From the NCBI RefSeq assembly GCF_042676065.1, contig NZ_JBHTJO010000001.1, positions 2,108,001 through 2,172,000 of the forward strand: DNA of 64,000 bases. Reading direction: 5' to 3'. The notes beneath the pieces were generated by a model, which had not been told where the DNA came from, made no database searches, and saw only the letters and a list, made by a program, of their open reading frames with translations. The position numbers and the translations under genes were made by a program. This document shows positions 35,053 through 44,466 of the stretch, piece by piece. How positions within the stretch are numbered: the stretch's first letter is position 1; the number at the start of each line of letters is the position of its first letter. The stretch comes from Methyloligella solikamskensis. GTDB lineage: Bacteria; Pseudomonadota; Alphaproteobacteria; Rhizobiales; Methyloligellaceae.

Positions 35053-35979
35053 TCAGCCGCTCCCATCCCGCTCCGGATCGGTCTCGTCCGCCTCGTCAGC
35101 GGTCTCGGAGTCGTCCTCGGCCATCGCCTCGGATTCAGGCTTAGTCTCTTCCGACCCGGCTTCTGCCGTGGCTTCGGTCTCCGCTTCTGCGGTGACCTCA
35201 TCGACCTCGTCCGCGTCCTCAACGTCGGGTGCTGCGGCGTCGAACTCGTCGATCTCCTCGTCGTCTTCCAGGGGATCCTCGTCTTCGCTCAGCTCGGCCG
35301 CGTCGTTGGGCGACGGCATGGCGAAACCGGGCGGCAGGCTGGAATCGAGGAGCCCGGCTCCCTTCAGCTCGGCGAGACCGGGCAAATCCTCGATGCAGTC
35401 GAAGCCGAAATGCTCCAGGAAATACGGCGTCGTGCCATAGGTCACCGGACGGCCCGGCGCGCGGCGGCGGCCACGCAGCTTGATCCAGCCCGTCTCCAGC
35501 AGCACGTCGAGGGTGCCCTTGGAGATGCTGACGCCGCGGATCTCCTCGATCTCGGCACGGGTGACCGGCTGGTGATAGGCGATGATGGCAAGCGTCTCCA
35601 AGGCGGCGCGGGACAGGCGGCGCTGCTCCACGGGTTCGCGCTCAAGCAGGAAGCCCAGGTCTTCGGCCGTGCGGAAGGCCCATTTGCCGGCGACGCGCAC
35701 CAGGTTCACGCCACGGCCGGCATAAAGCCCCTGCAGCTCTTCGAGCAGTGCTGCGACATCCTCATCGGCATTGAAGTGACGGCCGAGGGTCTTCTCGTCC
35801 AGAGGCTCGCTCGCGGCGAACAGCAACGCCTCCACGATACGCAGCTTCTCGCGCCGGTCGGCGGAGGGAAGCGACGTCACATTGGAGGGGAACGGGAGAG
35901 GCAAGCCCAGCTCGGGCCGGCCGGCATCGTGTTCCTCTTCTTCCACCTTGGCGGCTCTTTCCAGGTTTTTGACTGTCAT
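35053..35979 (-). CDS. scpB: Segregation and condensation protein B
   Basis: Kleisin-associated winged-helix protein of the SMC-ScpAB chromosome condensin. The core is at about 33-200: LRIVEALLFAASEPLDEKTL, ALETLAIIAYHQPVTRAEIEEIRGV and LLETGWIKLRGRRRAPGRPVTYGTT. The last about 100 residues are a strongly acidic Asp/Glu tail, probably disordered. The start at 35979 is taken inside a longer frame that overlaps scpA. Follows scpA by 22 bp. Confidence 0.95.
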   Translation of the reverse strand: MTVKNLERAAKVEEEEHDAGRPELGLPLPFPSNVTSLPSADRREKLRIVEALLFAASEPLDEKTLGRHFNADEDVAALLEELQGLYAGRGVNLVRVAGKWAFRTAEDLGFLLEREPVEQRRLSRAALETLAIIAYHQPVTRAEIEEIRGVSISKGTLDVLLETGWIKLRGRRRAPGRPVTYGTTPYFLEHFGFDCIEDLPGLAELKGAGLLDSSLPPGFAMPSPNDAAELSEDEDPLEDDEEIDEFDAAAPDVEDADEVDEVTAEAETEATAEAGSEETKPESEAMAEDDSETADEADETDPERDGSG

Positions 35980-36001
35980 CCGCGACCTCGTTCTTGTGTT
36001 C

Positions 36002-36925
36002 CTATAGCGTTTCTTCGGCAGTCCTGTGGCGGTCCGGCTCTTCGTCCTCACGGCGGCGCACCAGGAGCGGCGCGAACACCTTGGACTGGCGGAGCTCCAC
36101 GGCCCCTTCCCGCGCCATCTCCAAGCTGGCATTGAGCCCGCTGGCGAGCGCCGTGCGCCGCACCTCCGGGTCGACCAGGAATTCGGCGAAGAGATCGTTG
36201 AGCGGCGCCCAGTCCACGGACATGCCGAGCAGGCGTTCCAGCTCGCTGCGGGCTTCCTTGATGGACCAAACGGTGCGCTTCTTCACCTCGAAGCTGCGCA
36301 CGGAGTTGCGCTGGCGCTGCTGAGCGTAGGCCTTCAGCAGGTCGTAGACATTGGCGTCGTAGATCTGGCGGCGCTGGACGCGGATCGGCTCGGGATCGCC
36401 CCGCCGGAAGATATCGCGGCCCAGGCGCTTGCGGTTCATGAGCGTCGCGGCGGCCTCGCGCATGGCATCGAGACGCTTCAGCCGGAACTGCAGCATCAGG
36501 GCCATCTCCTCGCCGGAGGGTCCCTCCTCGTCATCCTCCTCGTCGGGCAGCAGGAGCTTCGACTTGATGAAGGTGAGCCAGGCGGCCATGACGAGATAGT
36601 CGGCGGCAAGCTCCAGCCGCAGCTTCCCGGCATCCTCGATGAAGCCGAGATATTGCTGGGCGAGCGCCAGGACAGAGATCTTGGACAGATCCACCTTCTG
36701 GGTGCGCGCCAGGGCGAGCAGCAGATCGAGGGGACCCTCGAAGCCTTCCACGTCGACGACCAGCGCCTCGTTGGGATCGCTCTCCCGCGGGGGATCGTCG
36801 TCCCAGCTTGCGAAATCGGGATCGGCGGAGGCGGTCGCCTTGGACGGTTCGGCCTGCTCCGCCTCGGCGTCGGAGTTTCCGTTCTCCTGGGGAGTCTCGT
36901 CTTGCGGTGTTTCGTCTTCAGCCAT
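36002..36925 (-). CDS. scpA: Segregation and condensation protein A
   Basis: Kleisin subunit of bacterial condensin, bridging SMC heads. The 307-residue product has an acidic N-terminus (about 1-55), then the kleisin core EGFEGPLDLLLALARTQKVDLSKISVLALAQQYL and YLVMAAWLTFIKSKLLLP, and the C-terminal winged helix (VFAPLLVRR region). The ATG at 36925 is only 2 bp from the nagZ stop, so the genes are tightly linked. Confidence 0.95.
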   Translation of the reverse strand: MAEDETPQDETPQENGNSDAEAEQAEPSKATASADPDFASWDDDPPRESDPNEALVVDVEGFEGPLDLLLALARTQKVDLSKISVLALAQQYLGFIEDAGKLRLELAADYLVMAAWLTFIKSKLLLPDEEDDEEGPSGEEMALMLQFRLKRLDAMREAAATLMNRKRLGRDIFRRGDPEPIRVQRRQIYDANVYDLLKAYAQQRQRNSVRSFEVKKRTVWSIKEARSELERLLGMSVDWAPLNDLFAEFLVDPEVRRTALASGLNASLEMAREGAVELRQSKVFAPLLVRRREDEEPDRHRTAEETL

Positions 36926-36927
36926 GG

Positions 36928-37959
36928 CTACCCCTCCGCCCAGACGATGGGGGTGCCCTCGACCTGGGCGAGCATGGCGAGCGCCTCTTCGTGGTCGAAG
37001 GGATCCGGTGCATGGAGTGCGGCTATGGCGCGGTCGAAGCGGGCTTTGGACTCGCCGATCAGCGCCGGCACGGCCTCCGCGACGTCTTCCATCTCGGAGA
37101 GCTTGCCGCTGCAGTGAAGCGCGACATCGCATCCGGCGGCGATCGCGCCCGCCGCCTTCTCGCGCATGGTGCCAGAAAGCGCCTTCATGCCGAGGTCGTC
37201 ACACATCACGAGTCCTTCGAGGCCGATGGTCTTCCGAATCACTTCTCCCATTATAACGGGCGAGATGCTGGCTGGCCGGTCGGAATCGAAAACGGGCAGA
37301 AGCACATGGGCGGTCATGGCAAGCGGCGCATTCTTCAGAGCCTGGAACGGCTTGAAGTCGACGGCCTCCAGCTCTTCGGTACTCGCCTCGATCTTCGGCA
37401 AGGATAGATGGCTGTCGGCCTCGGCCCGGCCGTGGCCCGGCACATGCTTGATGACGGGCAGCACGCCGCCGGCGAGATAGCCGTCCATGACGGCACGGCC
37501 GAGAATAGCGATGGTTTCGGGGTCGGTGCCGTAGGCCCGATCCCCGATGATCTCATGGGCTCCCGGCTGGGGCACATCGAGAACCGGCGCGCAGTTGGTG
37601 TTGATGCCAAGGCCATGGAGCTGATGGGCGATGAGACGCGCGCCATAGAAGGCGGCGCGTTTCCCGGTCTCCGCATCCTTGGCGTAGAGGTCGCCATAGG
37701 CGCGGGCCGTGGGCATCTGGGGCCAGGCCGGCGGCTTCAGCCGCTGCACCCTGCCCCCTTCCTGATCGATCAGGATGAGGACCTCGTCGGCGCCCACGGC
37801 ATGCTTGAAGCTGTCGGTGAGCGACCGGATCTGCTCCGGCGTCTCGCAATTGCGGGCGAAGAGGATCAGGCCGCAGGGACGGCTGCGCCCGAAAAAGCTT
37901 TTCTCGGCCTCGGTCAGCTCCGGGCCTGAGCAGCTTGCGATAAAGGCTTGAAATGCCAT
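36928..37959 (-). CDS. nagZ: Beta-N-acetylhexosaminidase (glycoside hydrolase family 3)
   Basis: Cytoplasmic enzyme of peptidoglycan recycling; removes N-acetylglucosamine from anhydromuropeptides. The 343-residue product has GLILFARNCETPEQIRSLTDSF, LILIDQEGGRVQRLKPP and the diagnostic KHVPGHGRAEADSHLSLP loop that carries the catalytic His-Asp pair, then VMCDDLGMKAL with the nucleophile Asp. Length normal; no signal peptide. Lies between the SPOR protein gene and scpA, as usual. Confidence 0.95.
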   Translation of the reverse strand: MAFQAFIASCSGPELTEAEKSFFGRSRPCGLILFARNCETPEQIRSLTDSFKHAVGADEVLILIDQEGGRVQRLKPPAWPQMPTARAYGDLYAKDAETGKRAAFYGARLIAHQLHGLGINTNCAPVLDVPQPGAHEIIGDRAYGTDPETIAILGRAVMDGYLAGGVLPVIKHVPGHGRAEADSHLSLPKIEASTEELEAVDFKPFQALKNAPLAMTAHVLLPVFDSDRPASISPVIMGEVIRKTIGLEGLVMCDDLGMKALSGTMREKAAGAIAAGCDVALHCSGKLSEMEDVAEAVPALIGESKARFDRAIAALHAPDPFDHEEALAMLAQVEGTPIVWAEG

Positions 37960-38037
37960 CTAAGCGGGCTATCCGGGGCGGCTCACCCCGTCAAGCCCGC
38001 TTATTGACTGCATCCACTGCTTTGGGGGCAGCGGGTC

Positions 38038-39885
38038 TTACTGTGCCATCACCAGGCAGTCGTTGAGCCCTTGCGACTTCAACTGACCGCAGAGCTGGGA
38101 GGCATCGGCCTGGCTGTTCATGGGACCGACCTGGAGACGGTACCAGACGCCCTTGTCGCCGAGATTCACGCGGCTGACCATCGGCCGATAGTTGGCGAGC
38201 AGAGTCGGATATTTCTGCTGCATATCGGCGAAGGCGGCGAGCGCCGAGGTCTGGTCCTTCTTGGAGGCGACCTGGACCACGTATTTCTGGTTGGTGGCCG
38301 GCGCGGGTGCCGCTTCCGGCTGTGCCTGGGGCTCGATGGAGGCCGTGGTGGTCGGCTCCGACTGAGCGCCCGCCGCATCGGCGTTCGCGGTCGCCTGGCC
38401 ACCATCGACGGAGCCATCCGGACGGACCGTCAGGGTCTTGACCTTGCGCGGACCGGAATCGGGATCGGCGGAGGCCGTGGCTCCGGTGTTGCCACCGTTG
38501 GCGGCCAGCTCCGGCATGTCAGGCATATCGGTCTGGGCCGGCATGTTCGGCAGGGCCAGCTCTTCCTGGCGCGGCACGAGGCGATCGGCCTCGGGCTGGT
38601 CGCCATTCTCCAGCCGGTCGTAGATCAGCTTGTTCTTGTGGGGGAACTCCTTGCCGCCGGGCTGGTCAGGCGCTTCCTTGACCGGAGTGTTCTCCGCCGT
38701 GATCAGGGGCGGCTCGCCGGACAGACCGCCGCCACTCTGCTTGTAGGCAAAGGCCAGCGCACCGCCCAGGGCGATGGCGCCGAGCACGGCGCCGCCCAGC
38801 ATGATGCCGCTGCGGCGGCCCATATATTTGGAAAGAATGCCCGCCTTCACCGCACCGCCGGTGCCCATGAAGTCGGCGTCGGCCTGAGGCTCGGCGTCGG
38901 CGTTCTGGTAGTCCTCACCCGGCTGGCCATAGGTCAGCGGGATCTCCGGTGCACCGTCGTAAGCGGCCTCGTAGGTCTGAACGGACTGATTGGGATCCTG
39001 GGCCGCATACTCGCCGTCGGGATACTGTCCCTCGCCATAATAGGCGTTCGGGTCATACGAGTTCGGATCTTGGGGCTGCTCGGCGTAGCTCTGATCGCCA
39101 TAAGCCTGACCGTTGCTATAAGCGGCCTGCTCCTGCTCGGCAGCGTATCCTTCGGCCGGCGCATAAGCGTCGTAGCCTTGGGTATCGTAACCTTGGGCGT
39201 CATAGCCCTGCTGGTCGTAGCCCTGAGCGGCCTCGTCGCCATAAGCCTCGAAGCTCTGCTCGACCGGCGGCTGCTCGGCGTATTCCGCCGCTTCTTCCAT
39301 GCCGAGATCCAGGGGCTCGTCCTCGACGGCACCGGCATCCTGATAGGCGCCGCTCTGATAGGCCTGCTGAGGAGCCTGGCCGTACTCGGCGCCCTGATAA
39401 TCCTGCTCCTGGTAGGGCTGCTGGCCGTAAGCCTGCTCGTCATAGCCCTGCTGGTCGTAGGACTGCTCGGCATAGGCGCCTTCAGAATACCCTTCGGCCA
39501 CGTAGCCACCCTCTTCCTGGTAGTAGCCTTGCGGAGTCTCGTAGCCTTCCTGAGCCGGATACCCCTGGCCTTCCTGACCGGGATAGCTCTGGGGATCGGC
39601 GTAGCCCTGATTGTGATGAGCGTATTGCTCACCCTGATAGGCGCCGCCTTGCGCGGTCTCGTCGTAGGTGTAATCCGCAGGCGCCGGCTGGGTCTCGTAA
39701 CCCTGATCCTGGGGATAGGCCTGCTCGGGCGCGCGGGTCACCGGCGTATAAGACGGCATGCGCGCGAACATGGTCGAGCCGGCGGCAAGTCCGGTGGCCG
39801 CTCGCGGACGCGGCGCGGGGCGCTGCCCCTGCTGACCGTGTGCGGCGTTTCCAGGCCGACCAGCCTGCTGATCCTTGATAGACAT
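38038..39885 (-). CDS. SPOR-domain membrane protein with large Tyr/Gln/Gly/Glu low-complexity region
   Basis: A 615-residue bitopic inner-membrane protein. Residues about 55-335, predicted cytoplasmic, are a low-complexity domain dense in Tyr, Gln, Gly, Glu, Ala and Asp, with tandem QGYD units (221-240). One TM follows (about 360-382, IMLGGAVLGAIALGGALAFAY), then a Pro/Glu-rich periplasmic linker and a C-terminal SPOR domain (about 532-612, KYVVQVASKKDQTSALAAF... GVWYRLQVGPM). SPOR domains bind denuded septal glycan and place proteins at the division site. The start at 39885 follows GAGGGGAGTAGCC. Common at this locus in the class, usually with a shorter, less biased cytoplasmic part. Confidence 0.88.
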   Translation of the reverse strand: MSIKDQQAGRPGNAAHGQQGQRPAPRPRAATGLAAGSTMFARMPSYTPVTRAPEQAYPQDQGYETQPAPADYTYDETAQGGAYQGEQYAHHNQGYADPQSYPGQEGQGYPAQEGYETPQGYYQEEGGYVAEGYSEGAYAEQSYDQQGYDEQAYGQQPYQEQDYQGAEYGQAPQQAYQSGAYQDAGAVEDEPLDLGMEEAAEYAEQPPVEQSFEAYGDEAAQGYDQQGYDAQGYDTQGYDAYAPAEGYAAEQEQAAYSNGQAYGDQSYAEQPQDPNSYDPNAYYGEGQYPDGEYAAQDPNQSVQTYEAAYDGAPEIPLTYGQPGEDYQNADAEPQADADFMGTGGAVKAGILSKYMGRRSGIMLGGAVLGAIALGGALAFAYKQSGGGLSGEPPLITAENTPVKEAPDQPGGKEFPHKNKLIYDRLENGDQPEADRLVPRQEELALPNMPAQTDMPDMPELAANGGNTGATASADPDSGPRKVKTLTVRPDGSVDGGQATANADAAGAQSEPTTTASIEPQAQPEAAPAPATNQKYVVQVASKKDQTSALAAFADMQQKYPTLLANYRPMVSRVNLGDKGVWYRLQVGPMNSQADASQLCGQLKSQGLNDCLVMAQ

Positions 39886-39919
39886 GGCTACTCCCCTCGA
39901 ACCCCTCCGATTGGTGGGT

Positions 39920-41677
39920 TCAGTGCAACTCTTCAACCGGTGTGACGCCGAGAATGCCCAGTCCAGACGACAAAATACGCTTGACAGCTGACACAAGCGC
40001 AACACGAGAATTCGTCAAATCTGGGTCGTTTTGGTGAATAAAACGTAATTGTGGCGAGTCTTTGCCTCGATTCCATAGGCTATGGAAGTCACTCGCAAGG
40101 TCATGCAGGTAGAACGCAATGCGGTGCGGTTCATGGGCAGAAGCGGCCTGCTGCACGATCCGCGGGTAGTCCGCCATCCGGCGAATCAGAGTCAGCTCTG
40201 CTTCGTCGTTCAACAGATCTATCGCGGCCTGCCCCAACGCATCGCCCCCTGGATCCAACGCGGGAAAGACCTCCCGCACATTACGCAACACCGAACACGC
40301 CCGGGCATGGGCGTACTGAACATAGAACACCGGGTTGTCTCTCGACTGCTCCGTGACTTTCGCGAAGTCGAAGTCGAGAGGCGCGTCGTTCTTCCGAAAC
40401 AACATCATGAAACGAACGGGGCCTGAGCCCACCTCGTCCACGACGTCCCTCAGAGTTACGAACGTCCCGGCGCGTTTAGACATCTTTACAGGCGTCCCAG
40501 ACCGAAACAAGCGAACCAGCTGACAAAGCTTAATATCGAGATCGACCTCTTCGCCGAGCAAAGCTTTGAGGGCCGCTTTCATGCGCTTTACATGGCCCGA
40601 GTGGTCGGCGCCCCAGACGTCGATCATGGTGTTAAAGCCGCGTCTGAACTTCTCCCGGTGATAGGCCACGTCGGAAGCAAAATATGTCGGCGAGCCGTCG
40701 GATTTCAGGAGCGCCCGGTCGAGATCGTCGCCGAACTCGGTGGAGCGGAAGAGGAGCTGCTCCCGGTCTTCCCACTCCTCGTCGACCTGGCCCTTCGGGG
40801 GCGGCAGCCGGCCTTCATACACAACCCCCTTCTCCGTGAGGTCGGCGATGGTCTCCATCACGAGGTTCTCACCTTCGAGCATGGAGCGCTCGGAGAAAAA
40901 CACGTCGTGGCTGATACCTAGCTGGGCGAGATCATCCTTGATGAGAGCCAGCATGGCGTCGACGGCTTCGAGCTTGACCGTCGGAAGCCAGTCCGATTCG
41001 TCGGCTTTCAACAGCTTATCCCCATATTTCGCCGCCAGAGCAGCGCCGAGGGGCTTGAGATAGTCGCCCGGATACAGGCCTTCAGGGATTTCGCCGATGT
41101 CTTCGCCGAGCGCCTCGCGGTAGCGCAGGTAAGCGGACCGGCCGAGCACGTCGATCTGGGCGCCCGCGTCGTTGACGTAGTATTCGCACGTCACGTCGTG
41201 GCCGGTGAACGAAAGCAGGTTGGCGAGCGCATCGCCGAACACCGCGCCCCGGCAATGGCCAACATGCATGGGGCCGGTCGGGTTGGCGGAGACGTACTCA
41301 ACGTTGACCATCTGGCCGGCGCCTGTGTCGCTCGCTCCGAACGCCTCCCCTTCCTTCAGGACGGCGCGCACCACGCGCGGCCAGAAGCTCTGCTTCAGGG
41401 TGAGGTTGAGGAAGCCTGGTCCGGCGATCTCGACGCTCTCCACATCCTCATGGGCTTCGATCAACGGCAGAAGCTTCTCGGCCAGATCCCGCGGCTTCGC
41501 CTTGGCGGGCTTCGCCAGCACCATGGCGGCATTGGTGGCGAGGTCGCCATGACCCGCCTCGCGGGGCGGCTCCATGGTGATAGCGCCAAGCTTGGCGTCG
41601 GCGGGCACAATGCCGTTGTCCTGAAGCTTGGCGACGGCGTTCAGGACCGCGTCGTGAAAGGGAGCAAAGACATCCAT
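39920..41677 (-). CDS. argS: Arginyl-tRNA synthetase
   Basis: Class I synthetase for tRNA-Arg. The 585-residue protein has the N-terminal additional domain, the HIGH-type motif in ANPTGPMHVGHCRGAVFGDAL, a KMSKRAG signature (TPVKMSKRAGTFVTL), and the C-terminal DALR anticodon-binding domain with ILGVTPVEELH at the end. The presence of a KMSK signature is noted because many ArgRS lack it. The region near 39.9-40.6 kb is somewhat less GC-rich than its neighbours. Confidence 0.97.
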   Translation of the reverse strand: MDVFAPFHDAVLNAVAKLQDNGIVPADAKLGAITMEPPREAGHGDLATNAAMVLAKPAKAKPRDLAEKLLPLIEAHEDVESVEIAGPGFLNLTLKQSFWPRVVRAVLKEGEAFGASDTGAGQMVNVEYVSANPTGPMHVGHCRGAVFGDALANLLSFTGHDVTCEYYVNDAGAQIDVLGRSAYLRYREALGEDIGEIPEGLYPGDYLKPLGAALAAKYGDKLLKADESDWLPTVKLEAVDAMLALIKDDLAQLGISHDVFFSERSMLEGENLVMETIADLTEKGVVYEGRLPPPKGQVDEEWEDREQLLFRSTEFGDDLDRALLKSDGSPTYFASDVAYHREKFRRGFNTMIDVWGADHSGHVKRMKAALKALLGEEVDLDIKLCQLVRLFRSGTPVKMSKRAGTFVTLRDVVDEVGSGPVRFMMLFRKNDAPLDFDFAKVTEQSRDNPVFYVQYAHARACSVLRNVREVFPALDPGGDALGQAAIDLLNDEAELTLIRRMADYPRIVQQAASAHEPHRIAFYLHDLASDFHSLWNRGKDSPQLRFIHQNDPDLTNSRVALVSAVKRILSSGLGILGVTPVEELH

Positions 41678-41710
41678 GGTCGAAAATCCGAAAAGTGAAG
41701 CGGCGCGCCC

Positions 41711-42961
41711 CTAGCGCAAGTCTGGGGTCACGTCAAACAGCCGGGCATGCTCGGCGAGCGCATAGCGGTCGGTCATGCCGGCGATGAAATCGCAGATATG
41801 GCGGGCATAGGCGGGCGAGCCGCGATCCGGCGCCTGGTCGCTCCAGTTGGGCGGCAAGGCGCTGGCGTCGTCGTTATAGCGCTGGAAGAGATCGGCGACC
41901 ACCTGCTCGGCTCGTCGCATGATCGCCATGACGCGGTCGTGGCGATAGACGCGCTCGGTGAGGAAATGCCGAAGCGTATCGAGCTCGGCGGTCATCTCTT
42001 CTGAGAAGGCAGCGGTCGGACGGCCGGCGAAGCGGATGGCGTCGGCATCTTTCGGTACCAGCGCTTCGAGCCGCTTGCAGGTCTCGATGCGCGCATCGTT
42101 GATCATCCGGGTGATCAGTCTGCGGTTCAGCTCGTTCAGGAGCCGCGGGGTCTCGAGGCCCGGATAGCGCCATTGCAGCTCATCGAGGATCACGCCGACC
42201 AGGGGCACCTCCCCCAGCTCCTCGAATGCGAAGCAGCCGAAGCGGTAGCCGTCATCCACGTCGTGATTGTTGTAGGCGATGTCGTCGGCAAGGCTGGCGA
42301 GTTGGGATTCCAGATAGGCGTAGGTGCCGAGCTCCAGATCATGCTTGGCGTTGTAATTGAGGACCGGTGCGGGCACCTCGTCCTCTTCCGCCTCCGGCCC
42401 CTCCAGCGGACCGTTATGCTTCACCAGCCCTTCGAGGGTCTCCCAGGTGAGGTTCAGCCCGTCGAAGCCGGCATACTTCTGCTCAAGCTCGGTGACGACG
42501 CGCAGGCTCTGCGCGTTGTGATCGAAGCCCCCCGCCCCTTGCATGGCCCGGTCGAGCGCCCGCTCTCCGGCATGGCCGAAGGGCGAATGGCCGAGGTCGT
42601 GGGCCAGCGCGACCGCCTCCGTCAAATCCTCATCCAGGGCGAGGCTGCGGGCCATGGAGCGGGCGATCTGGGCCACCTCCAAGCTGTGGGTCAGCCTTGT
42701 GCGGTAGTGATCGCCCTCGTGATAGATGAAGACCTGGGTCTTGTGGGTGAGCCGCCGGAAGGCTGTCGCATGGACGATCCGGTCCCGGTCTCGCTGAAAC
42801 GGCGAGCGCGTCGCGCTTTTCGGCTCCGGCTCGTAGCGCCCGCGACTTTTCGCCGGATCTACAGCGAAGGCTGCGCGACCAAAAGCCTGGGTCACAGCGC
42901 CCGGATCTTGGATTTTCAGGTGGTCAGTCAGCGTCTCGAACGGCCCGTCAGCGATTGACAA
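41711..42961 (-). CDS. dgt: Deoxyguanosinetriphosphate triphosphohydrolase-like protein
   Basis: HD-domain dNTPase that removes triphosphate from deoxynucleotides. The 416-residue core shows SRGRYEPEPKSATRSPFQRDRDRIVHATAFRRLTHKTQV, THSLEVAQIARSMAR with the first metal His, AHDLGHSPFGHAGE with the HD pair, and SLADDIAYNNHDVDDGY. The start is uncertain: a TTG at 42961 (used here), a GTG at 42895 close to the usual family N-terminus, or the GTG at 43024; none has a good ribosome site. Divergent from erpA. Confidence 0.9.
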   Translation of the reverse strand: MSIADGPFETLTDHLKIQDPGAVTQAFGRAAFAVDPAKSRGRYEPEPKSATRSPFQRDRDRIVHATAFRRLTHKTQVFIYHEGDHYRTRLTHSLEVAQIARSMARSLALDEDLTEAVALAHDLGHSPFGHAGERALDRAMQGAGGFDHNAQSLRVVTELEQKYAGFDGLNLTWETLEGLVKHNGPLEGPEAEEDEVPAPVLNYNAKHDLELGTYAYLESQLASLADDIAYNNHDVDDGYRFGCFAFEELGEVPLVGVILDELQWRYPGLETPRLLNELNRRLITRMINDARIETCKRLEALVPKDADAIRFAGRPTAAFSEEMTAELDTLRHFLTERVYRHDRVMAIMRRAEQVVADLFQRYNDDASALPPNWSDQAPDRGSPAYARHICDFIAGMTDRYALAEHARLFDVTPDLR

Positions 42962-43068
42962 GCCGGGCCGTACCCCTATCTCTCTGGTATGGTATTGAGG
43001 CGACAGGCTTTCAGCCTTTCGCACGACTGCACTTGAACTCTCTCAATCGCGGACAGACCTACCTTAGG

Positions 43069-43401
43069 ATGACTGAAGCGTCCATCACCATAAGCGACAG
43101 CGCCGTTCAGCGGATCAACGAGATCCTGAAGGCGGAATCCCAAGACACCGTGCTCCGGGTCACCGTCGAGGGCGGCGGCTGCTCGGGCTTCCAGTACCGG
43201 TTCGACCTCGTGAAGGAACGCGAGGACGACGATATCGATATCGGGCGCGACGGCGCGCGGGTGATCATCGATCCCATGTCGGTGCCCTTCGTGGAGGGGA
43301 GCGAGATCGACTTCGTGGACGATCTGATCGGCGCCCATTTCAAGGTCAACAATCCCAACGCCACCGCGTCCTGCGGCTGCGGCACCAGCTTCTCGCTTTA
43401 G
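43069..43401 (+). CDS. erpA: Iron-sulfur cluster insertion protein, A-type carrier
   Basis: Carries and delivers Fe-S clusters to target proteins. The 110-residue product has the three Cys of the family: Cys in VEGGGCSGFQYRF and two in SCGCGTSF. ISDSAVQRINEILKAE is the conserved N-terminal helix. The ATG at 43069 gives the standard start; AGG lies directly in front of it, closer than ideal. Between dgt (divergent) and xthA, the usual alphaproteobacterial arrangement. Confidence 0.93.
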   Translation: MTEASITISDSAVQRINEILKAESQDTVLRVTVEGGGCSGFQYRFDLVKEREDDDIDIGRDGARVIIDPMSVPFVEGSEIDFVDDLIGAHFKVNNPNATASCGCGTSFSL

Positions 43402-43440
43402 ACGCTGGCTGCGGTGCAGCCCGGCTCGACGCATTCTGCC

Positions 43441-43534
43441 GTCATCCCTGCGCAAGCAGGGATCCAGTAACCCCTGTCTTCCACGATATTGAGCGCCGGG
43501 GTTACTGGATTGCCCGGTCAAGCCGGGCAATGAC
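43441..43534. repeat. Extragenic palindromic repeat, family B (copy 2)
   Basis: GTCATCCCTGCGCAAGCAGGGATCCAGTAACCCC pairs with GGGGTTACTGGATTGCCCGGTCAAGCCGGGCAATGAC. A second, related inverted pair (CATCCACG...CGTGGATGCCCGGCACAAGGCCGGGCCATGACG) follows at about 43564-43627. No gene lies in 43402-43655. Confidence 0.75.
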
Positions 43535-43655
43535 AAGTGAGAGTAAGGCGAAGCCGATTCCGGCCATCCACGTCTTGCCTGACGTCCAGAAAATCGTGGA
43601 TGCCCGGCACAAGGCCGGGCCATGACGTCCTGCTTAATGGTAGGACAATCGTCCC

Positions 43656-44438
43656 ATGAAAATCGCGACCTGGAACATCAACGGCATCAAGGCCCGGATC
43701 GACACGCTGCTGACCTGGCTGAAGGACGCCTCCCCCGACATCGCCTGCCTGCAGGAGATCAAATGCGTGGACGAGGCCTTCCCTTCCGAGCTGTTCGAGG
43801 AGCTCGGCTATAACGTCGCCGTGCATGGCCAGAAGGGCTTCAACGGCGTCGCCCTGCTCTCAAAGCTTCCCTTCGACGAGGCGACGCCCCGGCTTGCCGG
43901 CGACGATGAGGACGAGCAGGCCCGCTATCTGGAGGCCGTCGTCTCGGTGCCCTCTGGCGTGGTGCGGATCGCCAATCTCTATCTGCCCAACGGCAATCCG
44001 GCGGACGGGCCGAAATACGATTACAAGCTCGCCTGGATGGACCGGCTGAAGGCGCGCGCGGCGGAGCTCCTCACCTATGAGGAGCCGATGGTCATGGCGG
44101 GCGACTACAATGTCATCCCCATGCCCGACGACGTCTACAATCCGGCGGCCTGGGTGGACGATGCGCTGTTCAAACCGGAGACACGCGCGCGCTTTCGCAG
44201 CCTGCTCAATCTCGGCCTGACGGACGCTTTCCGCGCCTGCCACGACGAGGCGCATCAATATACGTTCTGGGATTATCAGGCCGGCGCCTGGCAGAAGAAC
44301 CGCGGTTTGCGGATCGATCATCTGCTGCTGTCGCCCCAGGCCGCAGACCTATTGCGGTCCTGCGAGATCGATACCGCGCCCCGCGGCTGGGAGAAGCCGT
44401 CGGATCACGTGCCGATCTGGATCGAGCTTTCGGTCTAA
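43656..44438 (+). CDS. xthA: Exodeoxyribonuclease III
   Basis: AP endonuclease/3'-phosphatase of base excision repair. The 260-residue product has MKIATWNINGIKARIDTLLTWL, LQEIKCVDEAFP with the metal Glu, LYLPNGNP, GDYNVIP with the catalytic Asp, LTDAFR, and the ending SDHVPIWIELSV with the active-site Asp-His. Full-length and intact. Confidence 0.95.
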   Translation: MKIATWNINGIKARIDTLLTWLKDASPDIACLQEIKCVDEAFPSELFEELGYNVAVHGQKGFNGVALLSKLPFDEATPRLAGDDEDEQARYLEAVVSVPSGVVRIANLYLPNGNPADGPKYDYKLAWMDRLKARAAELLTYEEPMVMAGDYNVIPMPDDVYNPAAWVDDALFKPETRARFRSLLNLGLTDAFRACHDEAHQYTFWDYQAGAWQKNRGLRIDHLLLSPQAADLLRSCEIDTAPRGWEKPSDHVPIWIELSV

Positions 44439-44466
44439 AGGTTCGGTTCGCTTGGAGCGGCTTGCC

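Noticed and set aside
38071..39945. 624-codon plus-strand open frame opposite the SPOR gene, rich in Leu/Ile/Val and looking membrane-like
   Set aside because: The hydrophobic look comes from reading the complement of the Tyr/Gln/Gly codons; no ribosome site or family match, and the SPOR gene is well supported.
43438..43630. CRISPR-like alternation of repeats near 43.4 kb
   Set aside because: The units are inverted hairpins of differing sequence with no regular spacers or direct repeats; no CRISPR array or cas gene was seen anywhere in the window.
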